Below, piece by piece: positions 1-7,783 of a DNA stretch of 26,731 nucleotides; the stretch's first letter is position 1; each line of letters starts with the position of its first letter. The translations under genes were made by a program, and so were the position numbers. This stretch comes from RGIG2206 sp045540915. Its GTDB lineage: Bacteria > Bacillota > Clostridia > Oscillospirales > Acutalibacteraceae. The notes beneath the pieces are model-generated. The model ran no database searches. It saw only the letters and a program-made list of their open reading frames with translations, and was not told the DNA's origin. The DNA is taken from positions 1 to 26,731 of the forward strand of contig JAZQID010000101.1 in the NCBI GenBank assembly GCA_045540915.1. The letters are read 5' to 3'.

Positions 1-624
1 GCTTGGCCCCTCCGACTTCTCGGTAACACCGAGATGTAAGGGATATTCGCACTTCTCAGCAATAAGCGAATAAGCATCGAAGGTCCTGACGGCGTCGGAC
101 GCCTTAATAGATATGACAATGTCATTATAATCGAACTTCTCGAGCAATGATGCATGATAGAGTGCACTCTCGACCAAAGCTTCGGCAGTCGGTCCACCGT
201 GCTTTGCAAGTATCGATTTTTCCAACGAGCCTGAATTTACCCCTATTCTGATAGGAATATTATGCTGACGGCAGGCATCGGCGACTGCTTTAACACGGCT
301 GTCATCGCCGATATTGCCGGGGTTGATTCGAATCTTATCGACTCCTGCGGCAACGCAATCCAAAGCTAAGCGGTAATCAAAATGGATATCGGCCACGACA
401 GGCATATCTACCGCATTCTTCAAAGCATCAATCAAAGCCACAGACTCAGCATCAGGCACCGATACACGAATGATATCGCATCCTGCTTGCTGAAGCTTGA
501 CGGCCTGCTCAACATTCTTCTCAACATCAAAAGAAGGCGCGCACAGCATCGACTGAACGCTGACAGGTGCATTTCCGCCAACCTGTACATTTCCTACATT
601 AACCATCCGTGATACTCTACGCAC
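1..624 (-). CDS. ispG: 4-hydroxy-3-methylbut-2-en-1-yl diphosphate synthase, N-terminal 208 codons (partial)
   Basis: IspG (GcpE) makes HMBPP from MEcPP, the penultimate step of the non-mevalonate isoprenoid pathway, using a 4Fe-4S cluster. The visible part is the N-terminal TIM barrel. It carries family-typical stretches VQSM, VPVVADIHFDYRLAL (here MPVVADIHFDYRLAL), RINPGNIG and IPIRIGVNSGSLEKS. The C-terminal cluster-binding cysteines lie beyond the left edge, so the gene is cut off there rather than broken. I chose the GTG at 624-622, because AAGGAGGGG lies a suitable distance upstream; an ATG at 606-604 is the alternative. It begins 12 bases after rseP and is the last visible gene of the pyrH-to-ispG operon. 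Its partner Dxr, two genes upstream, acts earlier in the same pathway. Identification is firm; the start is probable. Confidence 0.95.
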   Translation of the reverse strand, partial: MRRVSRMVNVGNVQVGGNAPVSVQSMLCAPSFDVEKNVEQAVKLQQAGCDIIRVSVPDAESVALIDALKNAVDMPVVADIHFDYRLALDCVAAGVDKIRINPGNIGDDSRVKAVADACRQHNIPIRIGVNSGSLEKSILAKHGGPTAEALVESALYHASLLEKFDYNDIVISIKASDAVRTFDAYSLIAEKCEYPLHLGVTEKSEGPS

Positions 625-636
625 AAATACCCCTCC

Positions 637-1689
637 TTAGATAAACAGACCGACTATATCCTTAAATGAAATTACAACTATCAATAATAATAACAGCAAA
701 AATCCAACAGTATGAACGACTCCCTCAAACTTTTGGGGAACGGGCTTGCGCCTTACCATTTCGTAAAGCAGGAATACGACTCGGCCGCCGTCCAGCGCGG
801 GTAGCGGCATAAGGTTGAAGATACCGAGATTTACAGTAATCAGGCAGGCAAGGTTCAGCACGCTCGAAAGGGACTGCTTTGCCGCATCACCTATTGCTAC
901 GGTGATGCCGACGGGACCGCTCATATCGTTGATACCGAATTTGCCTGTCAGCAGGTCGGTCAGCGACATAATAACGATTCTACCATAGGACAGAACGGTG
1001 TTAAATGAATTTTTCAGCACCGAGCCGACGCTTCTATCCTCGCCGTAAACGAAGAAGTCTAAACGAATATAACGAGCTCCGTCCTCGAGCTCCTCGAGGT
1101 CAAATTTCACCCCATCAAGCGCAACTTCTTTGCCTTCACGCTCAACAACGAAATCAATGTATCCGTCCTCGTCGGAGCCGAAAATATAGCTCAGATCGTA
1201 AACGGTAAAGACGCTTCTGCCGTTTGCGTTAACGATCTTGTCTCCTACCTTTAATCCGTAGTTACAGCTGACCGCTTCCTCATCAAATTTCGCAACTGTA
1301 GTGGTCGCAAACCTCTCCTGAGGCGCAACAATGGCAACAGCCAAAATGAAGCCGAGCACAAGATTAAACACCGCTCCCGCAACCACTACAAGCAGTCTGC
1401 GCCATGCAGGGCGGCTGTTGAATGCACGCGGATCGGAACTATCCTCATCCTCACCCTCCATAGCACAAAGTCCGCCAAACGGAATCAGGCGAAGGGAATA
1501 TTCGGTCTCGCCGATCTGCTTTTTAATAAGCTTAGGGCCAAATCCGATGGCAAACTCATTAACGCGAATGCCGTTAAGCTTAGCAAGGAGAAAATGTCCG
1601 AATTCATGAATAATTATGACCGAAAACAGTACAAGCACCGCTACCAAATAGGGCCAAATATTATTCCATACAGCTAAAATATCAATCAT
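637..1689 (-). CDS. rseP: RIP metalloprotease RseP, site-2 protease family
   Basis: Intramembrane zinc protease that cleaves membrane-embedded substrates such as anti-sigma factors and leftover signal peptides. The 350-residue protein has the HExxH zinc site as HEFGH at residues 28-32 inside the first membrane helix. A second membrane segment lies near residues 100-120. A PDZ-like region follows at about 125-200 (GLKVGDKIV, NGRSV). The second active-site motif is LPALDGG, with Asp300 as expected metal ligand, and a hydrophobic C-terminal helix ends the protein. Length and order match the family. The start codon has an AGAAAGGG only one or two bases upstream, so initiation may be weak, but no better start precedes HEFGH. 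It lies between dxr and ispG, the usual position in Firmicutes. Its substrate here cannot be inferred. Confidence 0.95.
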   Translation of the reverse strand: MIDILAVWNNIWPYLVAVLVLFSVIIIHEFGHFLLAKLNGIRVNEFAIGFGPKLIKKQIGETEYSLRLIPFGGLCAMEGEDEDSSDPRAFNSRPAWRRLLVVVAGAVFNLVLGFILAVAIVAPQERFATTTVAKFDEEAVSCNYGLKVGDKIVNANGRSVFTVYDLSYIFGSDEDGYIDFVVEREGKEVALDGVKFDLEELEDGARYIRLDFFVYGEDRSVGSVLKNSFNTVLSYGRIVIMSLTDLLTGKFGINDMSGPVGITVAIGDAAKQSLSSVLNLACLITVNLGIFNLMPLPALDGGRVVFLLYEMVRRKPVPQKFEGVVHTVGFLLLLLLIVVISFKDIVGLFI

Positions 1690-1702
1690 ACCCTTTCTAA
1701 AT

Positions 1703-2845
1703 TTAGGCGTGGGTTAAAACAAATTCACGCGCCGCTCTATCGGCGTCAAAAATATCGTCAACCGAAGCCACGCAACCGACAGACTGAGCGTCGGTTGCCG
1801 CCTTCACAAGCTCGCCGATATGCAAAAATCCGATCTTTCTATCAAGGAACAAGGCAACCGCCTGCTCGTTGGCACCATTGGCTGCGATAGGCTTCAATCC
1901 TCCCTGTCTGATAGCATCAATGCATACCGACAGGCATTGAAAGGTGTCGGTATCAGGCTTTGCAAAGGTCATTTGCGCCGCTTGGGTCAGGCTCAAACGC
2001 TCGCAAGGCGCATTAAATCGGTCGGGATAGGTTAACGCGTACTGAATCGGCACACGCATATCGTGAACGCCGATCTGACCTATAATAGAGCCGTCAACGA
2101 ACTCGACCGCCGAATGGAGCAGACTCTCACGATGAACGACCACCTCAATATCATCTGCCGCAACCGAGAAAAGATGCACCGCCTCGATCACCTCAAGGCC
2201 TTTATTCATCATAGTTGCGCTGTCAATAGTTATCTTGGCACCCATACTCCAATTTGGGTGCTTGAGTGCCTGTTCAACCGTAACCGACTTCAGCTCATCC
2301 CTCGTTTTGTTAAAGAAAGGGCCGCCCGATGCGGTAAGGATTATTTTACCGATTTTTCTATCAGGCGGTGCGGCATTAAGGCACTGAAAAATAGCCGAAT
2401 GCTCGCTGTCAACAGGAAGAATTGGCACATTTTTATCACGAGCCGCCTTCATAACAAGATCGCCGCCCGTTACGAGCGACTCCTTATTTGCAAGGGCAAG
2501 CGGTTTACCCGCGTTAATAGCGGCAAGTGTGGGTCTTAGTCCTGCGATACCGACCACTGAATTGAGAACGATATCCGCCTCATCCAGCGAAGCACATTGG
2601 CAGACACCCTCTATGCCCGTCAACAGAATATACGACAGGTCACGCGTCCTGCTCTTAAACTCAGCAGCAGCCTTTTCATCAACTATTGCAACATATTGGG
2701 GCTTATATTTCCTCAACTGCTCTTCAAGAATGTCGATCCTGCTGTTTGCAGTCAGTGCGCAGACTGACATACCAAGTTTTTCGGCAACGTCAAGAGTCTG
2801 CGTACCGATGGAGCCGGTCGACCCTAACACAGCGATACTTCGCAT
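1703..2845 (-). CDS. dxr: 1-deoxy-D-xylulose-5-phosphate reductoisomerase
   Basis: Dxr converts DXP to MEP with NADPH and a divalent metal, the committed step of the MEP isoprenoid pathway. With the ATG at 2845 the protein is 380 residues. The nucleotide-binding loop GSTGSIG is at residues 8-14. The metal site is visible as DSEH (Asp146, Glu148) and as Glu218 in SATMMNKGLE. An upstream in-frame GTG would extend the frame by three codons but overlaps the AGGAGG ribosome binding site, so the ATG eight bases after it is preferred. Dxr is followed by rseP after 13 bases and preceded by cdsA. It works with ispG of the same operon, linking isoprenoid supply to the undecaprenyl synthase encoded upstream. 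Confidence 0.97.
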   Translation of the reverse strand: MRSIAVLGSTGSIGTQTLDVAEKLGMSVCALTANSRIDILEEQLRKYKPQYVAIVDEKAAAEFKSRTRDLSYILLTGIEGVCQCASLDEADIVLNSVVGIAGLRPTLAAINAGKPLALANKESLVTGGDLVMKAARDKNVPILPVDSEHSAIFQCLNAAPPDRKIGKIILTASGGPFFNKTRDELKSVTVEQALKHPNWSMGAKITIDSATMMNKGLEVIEAVHLFSVAADDIEVVVHRESLLHSAVEFVDGSIIGQIGVHDMRVPIQYALTYPDRFNAPCERLSLTQAAQMTFAKPDTDTFQCLSVCIDAIRQGGLKPIAANGANEQAVALFLDRKIGFLHIGELVKAATDAQSVGCVASVDDIFDADRAAREFVLTHA

Positions 2846-2863
2846 TCTGCACACCTCCTGAGA

Positions 2864-3682
2864 TCAAACGATAAAGGCAAAATACTGATTAATAAGATAA
2901 ATTATCGGGAAGGTAAACAAGGCGCTGTCCACGCGGTCAATAACACCACCGTGGCCGGGGAAAAGGTTACCGTAATCCTTGACCGAATAGCAACGCTTGA
3001 CGGCAGATGCAAAGAGGTCGCCCACCATTCCGCCGACAGATGCAACAACCGTACCCAACACAAGCGGCAGATAGGCAATCTTGAGCGCGGTTTCAAACAG
3101 CGAGGCATATACTCCGGCAAGGGCCATAACGGTCAAAACACAAATTACAAGTCCGCCGATCGCACCCTCGACCGTCTTTTTGGGGCTAAGTACGGGGCAC
3201 AACTTATTTTTGCCAAGGAAGGTGCCGACAAAATAGGCACCCGTATCGGTCATCCACGCGCAAAATCCTGCAACGAGGAAAAAGAAGATAGCGTGCTCCA
3301 TTTTCAGCGTTCTTATTATCGAACTGAACCCAAAAGATACAAAAACATTCATCAAAAATGCAACAAACCGTCTCTCAAGGCCCGTCGGGTCATATTTTAT
3401 CACCACGCTGACTGCGAAAGCGATAAAATAAGCAATAATGAGGGTCTTGTAATCCATAAAGGTCAGGTAGCCGCCGACAAAGAACGGAAACGAGCCCATA
3501 AAAATCAAAGTAGATATCATAAAGAACAGGTTCTTACCCGTAGACGTAACGTTCAGCACCTCATAGCCTGCTAACAGGCTCAGCAAAGCAACAACGATGC
3601 TGATCGCTATCGTGTCGTGCAAAAACAGCAAGCCGATTACTGCGGCGATCGCAATCAACGCTGTAATAATTCTTACCTTCAC
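2864..3682 (-). CDS. cdsA: phosphatidate cytidylyltransferase (CDP-diglyceride synthase)
   Basis: CdsA activates phosphatidic acid with CTP to CDP-diacylglycerol, the precursor of membrane phospholipids. The product is a very hydrophobic polytopic membrane protein of about 272 residues with roughly eight predicted helices. It ends with the CDP-diglyceride synthase signature: SAVKRCYSVKD, then FPGHGGVIDRVDS, which contains the conserved K-R, K-D, HGG and DRxD residues. A TTG two codons upstream sits only two bases after AAGGAGG. The GTG at 3682, eight bases after it, is therefore the likelier start. That binding site lies in the stop region of uppS, indicating translational coupling. Family assignment is secure. 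Confidence 0.96.
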   Translation of the reverse strand: MKVRIITALIAIAAVIGLLFLHDTIAISIVVALLSLLAGYEVLNVTSTGKNLFFMISTLIFMGSFPFFVGGYLTFMDYKTLIIAYFIAFAVSVVIKYDPTGLERRFVAFLMNVFVSFGFSSIIRTLKMEHAIFFFLVAGFCAWMTDTGAYFVGTFLGKNKLCPVLSPKKTVEGAIGGLVICVLTVMALAGVYASLFETALKIAYLPLVLGTVVASVGGMVGDLFASAVKRCYSVKDYGNLFPGHGGVIDRVDSALFTFPIIYLINQYFAFIV

Positions 3683-3697
3683 GGTCAAAACCTCCTT

Positions 3698-4438
3698 TTA
3701 CTTAGCGTTACCGAAGCGGCGATCTCTCTTTGAAAAGGAGATGATAGCTTCATCAAGATCCTTCTTACTGAAATCGGGCCACAAAACATCGGTGAACCAA
3801 AATTCTGAATAAGCCGTCTGCCAAATAAGATAATTTGACAGACGGTACTCGCCGCTTGGGCGAATTACCAAATCGGGATCGGGCATATCGGCGGTGTAGA
3901 GGTTATCCGAGACAGTTTGCTCGGTGATATCCTCGGCATTAAGACTGCCCTGCAGGACGTTCTTCGCAATATCGCGTACTGCGTGGACTATCTCGTCACG
4001 TCCGCCGTAGTTAAGAGCAATATTCACCTGCAATCCCGTCGAATCATCGGAATCCTTTTCGGCCTTGTCGATCAGTTCAAGAATATCGGGAGCCAACCTG
4101 CTCAGGTCGCCTATGAATTTCAACCGAATGTTCTCGCCCTTAAAATTAGCCGAATCGATAAGATATTCGCGCAGGAGATTCATAATACCTTCAACTTCAT
4201 CCTGCGAGCGTTTCCAATTTTCAGTTGAAAAGGCGTAGACTGTCAGATATCGGATACCGATCTGATTGCAGTACCGCGCGATACTCTTGAAGGTAGACGC
4301 GCCTGCTGAATGGCCTGCCGAGCGCGGAAGACCGCGCTTTTTCGCCCAGCGTCCGTTGCCGTCCATAATTATTGCAATATGGACAGGAAGCCTCTTTGGT
4401 TCAATTGCGGCGGTTCGGCTTTTTTTGAATATGCTCAT
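3698..4438 (-). CDS. uppS: isoprenyl transferase (undecaprenyl diphosphate synthase)
   Basis: UppS condenses isopentenyl diphosphate onto farnesyl diphosphate to make the C55 carrier lipid for peptidoglycan and wall polymers. The 246-residue cis-prenyltransferase contains the catalytic aspartate Asp26 in IIMDGNGRWAKKRG. It also has the conserved YAFSTENWKR segment, NYGGRDEI, and the C-terminal RPSGEYRLSNYLIWQ and EFWFTDVLWPDF blocks. A Shine-Dalgarno AGAGGG stands about five bases before the ATG. That site can be folded into a small hairpin overlapping the frr-uppS terminator-like structure. Its stop region overlaps the cdsA ribosome binding site. The product works downstream of Dxr and IspG. 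Confidence 0.96.
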   Translation of the reverse strand: MSIFKKSRTAAIEPKRLPVHIAIIMDGNGRWAKKRGLPRSAGHSAGASTFKSIARYCNQIGIRYLTVYAFSTENWKRSQDEVEGIMNLLREYLIDSANFKGENIRLKFIGDLSRLAPDILELIDKAEKDSDDSTGLQVNIALNYGGRDEIVHAVRDIAKNVLQGSLNAEDITEQTVSDNLYTADMPDPDLVIRPSGEYRLSNYLIWQTAYSEFWFTDVLWPDFSKKDLDEAIISFSKRDRRFGNAK

Positions 4439-4444
4439 ACTTTC

Positions 4445-4486
4445 CCTCTTAAAAAGAGGACTGCAACTATGTAATCGTCACAGTCC
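4445..4486 (-). terminator. terminator-like hairpin between frr and uppS, with an overlapping SD-masking hairpin
   Basis: On the transcribed strand, GGACTGTGAC (4486-4477) can pair with GTTGCAGTCC (4467-4458) as 10 bp with two G-U pairs and a 9-base loop, followed by TCTTTTT. It starts 11 bases after the frr stop. The last two stem bases also begin a second hairpin, CCTCTT/AAGAGG (4459-4454 with 4450-4445), whose 3' arm contains the uppS ribosome binding site. The two folds compete. Whether this reduces uppS expression is inference. Confidence 0.5.
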
Positions 4487-4497
4487 CGTTATTTTTG

Positions 4498-5052
4498 TTA
4501 GATCTCGAGAGTTTCCTTTTCCTTTTCGTTAGTCCTGTCGTCGATCAGCTTAACATATTTATCGGTGAGCTTCTGAATATCGCCCTCACCCTTCTTTACG
4601 TCGTCCTCGGTGATCTCGGAATTCTTCTTCATAGCCTTGAGCTTTTCAATAGCGTCGCGGCGAATAGAACGAACGGCAACCTTACTATCCTCAGACATTC
4701 TGCGGACATCCTTAACGATCTCCTTACGTCTTTCCTCGGTAAGCGGCGGGAAGTTCAAGCGAATAGAGCGGCCGTCGTTGAGCGGATTGATACCGATGTC
4801 GGAGGCAAGAATAGCCTTTTCGATGGTCTTAACGGTAGATGCGTCCCAAGGCTGAATGACGAGTGAACGAGCCTCGACAACCGAAACGGCCGCCATCTGC
4901 TCAATGGGAGTAGGAACACCGTAATAATCAACAAGCACCTTGTCAAGCACGGCAGGGGTCGCACGTCCTGCACGGATGGAAGCAAACTCTCTTTCCAGAG
5001 CCTTGACAGACTTGGACATCTTTTCTTCGGTCAGATTCATAAGTTCTTTCAT
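4498..5052 (-). CDS. frr: ribosome recycling factor
   Basis: RRF splits the post-termination ribosome together with EF-G. The 184-residue protein matches the usual length of about 185 and shows the family pattern. The N-terminal helix runs through SVKALEREFASIRAGRATP. A beta-rich domain II follows (VDYYGVPTPIEQMA, VEARSLVIQPWD), then GINPLNDGRSIRLNFPPLTEERRKE and a charged C-terminal helix pair. AGGAG lies nine bases before the ATG. The gene starts 22 bases after pyrH, a pairing very common in bacteria, and is followed at once by a terminator-like hairpin before uppS. Confidence 0.98.
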   Translation of the reverse strand: MKELMNLTEEKMSKSVKALEREFASIRAGRATPAVLDKVLVDYYGVPTPIEQMAAVSVVEARSLVIQPWDASTVKTIEKAILASDIGINPLNDGRSIRLNFPPLTEERRKEIVKDVRRMSEDSKVAVRSIRRDAIEKLKAMKKNSEITEDDVKKGEGDIQKLTDKYVKLIDDRTNEKEKETLEI

Positions 5053-5074
5053 ATCGGATATCTCCTATCTCAAA

Positions 5075-5779
5075 TTATTTAACTATCGTTCCGATCTTTT
5101 CGCCCTGAACGGCGCGAACGATGTTGTCGGGATCGTTCAGATTAAAGACAAAGATCGGTATGTCGTTCTCCAAGCACATAGCGGCGGCAGTTGTGTCCAT
5201 AACGTGCAGACGCTTCTCAACCACTTCGGCAAGGCTGATCTCATCATATCGCACCGCATTGGGATTAAGCTTAGGATCGCTGTCGTAAACTCCGTCAACG
5301 TTGGTCGCCTTGAAGATTACGTCGGCATCGATTTCACAGGCACGCAAAGCGGCGGCTGAATCGGTCGAGCAGAAGGGATTACCCGTTCCGCAACCGAAAA
5401 TAACGACACGGCCCTTACCGAGATGAGAAACGGCGCGGTTTCTGATGTAGGGCTCGGCAACCTCGTGCATAGCAATAGCGGTCTGAACACGAACCGGTAC
5501 CTCAAGCTGTTCAAGCGCATCGCAAAGAGCGAGTGCGTTAATAGTTGTCGCCAACATTCCCATATGGTCAGCACGGGTACGGTCCATTTTTCCGCTTGAG
5601 CGGCCCCTCCAGAAGTTTCCGCCACCTACAACGATAGCAACTTCAACACCGAGGTCAACCACCTTTTTAACACTCTTACAAATTGTCAGAACAGTGTCAA
5701 AATCCAAACCGGTACCCTTTTCTCCGGCCATAACTTCTCCACTGAGTTTCAAGAGGATTCGATTATATGCAACTGACAC
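5075..5779 (-). CDS. pyrH: UMP kinase
   Basis: PyrH phosphorylates UMP to UDP, feeding pyrimidine nucleotide pools for RNA, DNA and cell-wall sugar nucleotides. The 234-residue amino-acid-kinase-fold protein starts with the phosphate-binding ILLKLSGE segment. It has the glycine-rich VVGGGNFWRG, the DHMGMLATTINALAL stretch, and the nucleotide-binding region GTGNPFCSTDSAAALRA. It begins at a GTG seven bases after AGGAGG. It is the first gene of an operon with its own promoter at 5807-5835, just downstream of the strong tsf terminator, so it is transcriptionally separate from rpsB-tsf. Confidence 0.97.
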   Translation of the reverse strand: MSVAYNRILLKLSGEVMAGEKGTGLDFDTVLTICKSVKKVVDLGVEVAIVVGGGNFWRGRSSGKMDRTRADHMGMLATTINALALCDALEQLEVPVRVQTAIAMHEVAEPYIRNRAVSHLGKGRVVIFGCGTGNPFCSTDSAAALRACEIDADVIFKATNVDGVYDSDPKLNPNAVRYDEISLAEVVEKRLHVMDTTAAAMCLENDIPIFVFNLNDPDNIVRAVQGEKIGTIVK

Positions 5780-5806
5780 AGTACCACCTCCTAATATATT
5801 ATCTCT

Positions 5807-5835
5807 ATTTTACAATATAACCGAGAATATGTAAA
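5807..5835 (-). promoter_or_regulatory. sigma-A promoter of the pyrH-frr-uppS-cdsA-dxr-rseP-ispG operon
   Basis: On the minus strand TTTACA (5835-5830), a 17-base spacer and TAAAAT (5812-5807) form a near-consensus vegetative promoter with one mismatch in each box. It sits between the tsf terminator and the pyrH ribosome binding site. The predicted transcript start is near 5800, leaving a short leader. Confidence 0.7.
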
Positions 5836-5852
5836 GTATCTGTTAACATAAA

Positions 5853-5893
5853 AAGATAAAAAAATTACCGAAGTGGGTCAACACTTCGGTAAT
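5853..5893 (-). terminator. rho-independent terminator after tsf
   Basis: A perfect 12-bp stem, ATTACCGAAGTG (5893-5882) with CACTTCGGTAAT (5875-5864), encloses a 6-base loop and is followed by TTTTTTATC and more T. It begins 11 bases after the tsf stop codon and is one of the strongest terminators in the window. Confidence 0.93.
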
Positions 5894-5904
5894 TGATGTT
5901 TAAT

Positions 5905-6819
5905 TTATTTTACCATGCTGGCAACTTCGGCTGCAAAGTCGTCCTCACGCTTCTGCAGGCCTTCGCCCTTTTCGTAGCGAACATACTCAACGACCTTGAT
6001 ATCGCCGCCGAGCTTCTTAGCAACAGAAGCAACGTACTGAGCAACGTTCATATCGCCGTCCTTGACGAATTCCTGCTCAAGCAGGCAGTTCTCCTTGTAG
6101 TACTTTCCGATCTTACCGGAAACGATCTTCTCGAGAACAGCCTCAGGCTTGTTGGCCATCTTGGGATCTTCCTTCATCTGAGCGATAAGGATGTTCTTCT
6201 CGTGCTCAAGAACCTCAGCAGGAACAGAAGCCTCGTCGAGATAAGAGGGATTGACAGCGGCGATCTGCATGCAGATATCCTTAGCCATCATCTTGAACTC
6301 ATCGTTAGCAGCGATCTCGGCAGAGGTCTCAAACTTAGCAAGAACACCGATCTTACCGCCGGCATGAACGTAGTTGGAAACAACACCGTCAAGACGGGCA
6401 AAACGGCGAACCTTCATATTCTCGCGAACGATAAGGAAGTAATCCTGAACCATCTCGGAAACGGTCTTGCCGTTCTCAGAGCAGTTAAGAAGAGCGTCGA
6501 CGTCAGCAGGATTCTGCTCGAGAGCGATCTTGGCAATATCCTGGCACAGAGCCTTAAATCCGTCGCCACCGGCAACGAAGTCGGTCTCGGAGTTGACCTC
6601 AAGGACAACACCGGCAGTCTCACCGGCGATAGCTACGACCTGACCCTCAGCGGCGATACGGGTAGACTTCTTAGCCTGAGAAGCAAGTCCCTTTTCACGC
6701 AGGAAGTCAATGGCCTTATCAACGTCGCCGTCACACTCAACGAGCGCCTTCTTGCAGTCCATCATTCCGCAACCGGTCTTTTCACGCAGTGCCTGAACAT
6801 CTTTTGCAGTAAAATTCAT
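5905..6819 (-). CDS. tsf: translation elongation factor Ts
   Basis: EF-Ts is the guanine-nucleotide exchange factor of EF-Tu. The protein is 304 residues from the chosen ATG. It has an N-terminal UBA-like domain (VQALREKTGCGMMDCKKAL), the EF-Tu contact motif TDFVAGG, and a two-part dimerisation/core region ending in VVEYVRYEKGEG. An upstream in-frame ATG would add five residues but lies within the GGAGG ribosome binding site, so the ATG eight bases after GGAGG is preferred. The gene follows rpsB, as in most bacteria, and is bounded by a terminator on each side. It lacks a visible promoter of its own, so it should be expressed by read-through from rpsB. Confidence 0.97.
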   Translation of the reverse strand: MNFTAKDVQALREKTGCGMMDCKKALVECDGDVDKAIDFLREKGLASQAKKSTRIAAEGQVVAIAGETAGVVLEVNSETDFVAGGDGFKALCQDIAKIALEQNPADVDALLNCSENGKTVSEMVQDYFLIVRENMKVRRFARLDGVVSNYVHAGGKIGVLAKFETSAEIAANDEFKMMAKDICMQIAAVNPSYLDEASVPAEVLEHEKNILIAQMKEDPKMANKPEAVLEKIVSGKIGKYYKENCLLEQEFVKDGDMNVAQYVASVAKKLGGDIKVVEYVRYEKGEGLQKREDDFAAEVASMVK

Positions 6820-6847
6820 AACTTTAACCTCCATAATTATTAAAGAG

Positions 6848-6875
6848 TAAAAATGCCCGCGTTTCGCGCGGGCAT
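6848..6875 (-). terminator. intercistronic terminator/attenuator between rpsB and tsf
   Basis: The stem ATGCCCGCG (6875-6867) pairs perfectly with CGCGGGCAT (6861-6853) around the loop CGAAA and is followed by TTTTTA. Only about 20 bases separate it from the tsf ribosome binding site, too few for a separate promoter. It probably lets a fraction of rpsB transcripts through. Confidence 0.85.
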
Positions 6876-6888
6876 CTGGTGGTGCAAC

Positions 6889-7629
6889 TTACTCGGCAGC
6901 CTCTTCAGCGGCCTCTTCCTCTGCCTCAACAGCAGCAGAGCCCTGAACACCCTGCTTGCCCTCCAAAACGGCATCGGCCATAGTAGCAGCAATCAGCTTA
7001 ACCGCACGGATAGCGTCGTCGTTACCGGGGATGACGTAATCGATCTCGTCGGGATCGCAGTTGGTGTCAACGATAGCAACGATCGGAATGTTGAGCTTCT
7101 TTGCTTCGGAAACGGCAATTCTCTCTTTGCGGGGGTCAACGATGAACAGAGCACCGGGCAGACCCTTCATTTCCTGAATACCGCCAAGATACTTCTCGAG
7201 CTTCTCGATCTCAAGGCGAAGCTTGATAACTTCCTTCTTGGGAAGAAGATCGAAGGTGCCGTTCTCAGCCATCTTGCGAAGCTGATTAAGACGGCGGATG
7301 CGCAACTTGATGGTGTTGAAGTTGGTCATCATACCGCCAAGCCATCTGGCGTTGACGAAGGGCATCTCGCAACGGATAGCCTCTTCCTTGACCGAATCCT
7401 GAGCCTGCTTCTTGGTACCGACAAACAGGATCTCCTCGCCGTTCATAGCAAGGTCACGAACGAAGTTGTAAGCAACCTCGAGGTTCTTGACCGTCTTCTG
7501 AAGGTCGATGATGTAGATTCCGTTACGCTCGGCAAAGATGTACTCGGCCATCTTGGGGTTCCATCTTCTTGTCTGATGACCGAAGTGGACACCGGCTTCA
7601 AGAAGCTGTTTCATTGATACTACTGACAT
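6889..7629 (-). CDS. rpsB: 30S ribosomal protein S2
   Basis: S2 binds late to the 30S head-body junction and helps recruit S1 where present. The 246-residue protein has the classic blocks: MKQLLEAGVHFGHQTRRWNPKM, GIYIIDLQKT, LFVGTKKQAQ, NARWLGGMMTNF, and LFIVDPRKERIAV with VDTNCDPDEIDYVIPGNDDAIRA. It ends in a Glu/Ala-rich acidic tail, from about residue 230, a common but unconserved extension. AAAGGAGG lies nine bases before the ATG. The gene has a strong promoter and a roughly 100-nt leader with pairing potential upstream, consistent with autoregulated ribosomal protein synthesis. A terminator/attenuator and tsf follow. Confidence 0.98.
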   Translation of the reverse strand: MSVVSMKQLLEAGVHFGHQTRRWNPKMAEYIFAERNGIYIIDLQKTVKNLEVAYNFVRDLAMNGEEILFVGTKKQAQDSVKEEAIRCEMPFVNARWLGGMMTNFNTIKLRIRRLNQLRKMAENGTFDLLPKKEVIKLRLEIEKLEKYLGGIQEMKGLPGALFIVDPRKERIAVSEAKKLNIPIVAIVDTNCDPDEIDYVIPGNDDAIRAVKLIAATMADAVLEGKQGVQGSAAVEAEEEAAEEAAE

Positions 7630-7730
7630 TTGTAAAATCCTCCTTTGGTTTACCCTCCACCGCGATCACTCAAATACCGCTACCTTTCGGCACCTTCGGC
7701 AGTTGTCACGCGATGTGTGTATTGATTTAC
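7630..7730 (-). promoter_or_regulatory. rpsB 5' leader with possible RNA structure
   Basis: About 100 nt separate the predicted rpsB transcript start from the ATG. The RNA shows two near-repeats, TGCCGAAGG and TGCCGAAAGG, each able to form a tiny hairpin. CTGCC can also pair with GGTAG across them. An outer pairing of CAC-AT-CGCG with CGCGGTG (two-base bulge) would close the domain. An S2-type autoregulatory leader is a reasonable inference, but I do not recognise a named family and the folding was done by eye. Confidence 0.4.
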
Positions 7731-7736
7731 CGAGGT

Positions 7737-7765
7737 ATTATATCACATCGCACTAAACTTTGCAA
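7737..7765 (-). promoter_or_regulatory. extended -10 sigma-A promoter of rpsB
   Basis: Minus-strand TTGCAA (7765-7760), a 17-base spacer and a perfect TATAAT (7742-7737), preceded by TGA to give an extended TGnTATAAT element. It lies between the ylmC stop and rpsB. It is a strong constitutive promoter as expected for a ribosomal protein gene. Confidence 0.85.
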
Positions 7766-7783
7766 GTACTTTTTTTACAAATT

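Noticed and set aside
5893..6843. A 316-codon plus-strand frame opposite tsf, and a similar one opposite rpsB (6853-7617)
   Set aside because: Leu/Asn/Val-rich mirror translations of EF-Ts and S2 with no binding site or family motif; the real genes are on the minus strand.
7640..7700. A T-box riboswitch, suggested by the GATCGCGGTGG stretch in the rpsB leader
   Set aside because: The conserved T-box sequence AGGGTGGNACCGCG is absent and no terminator/antiterminator pair follows; rpsB is not a usual T-box target.
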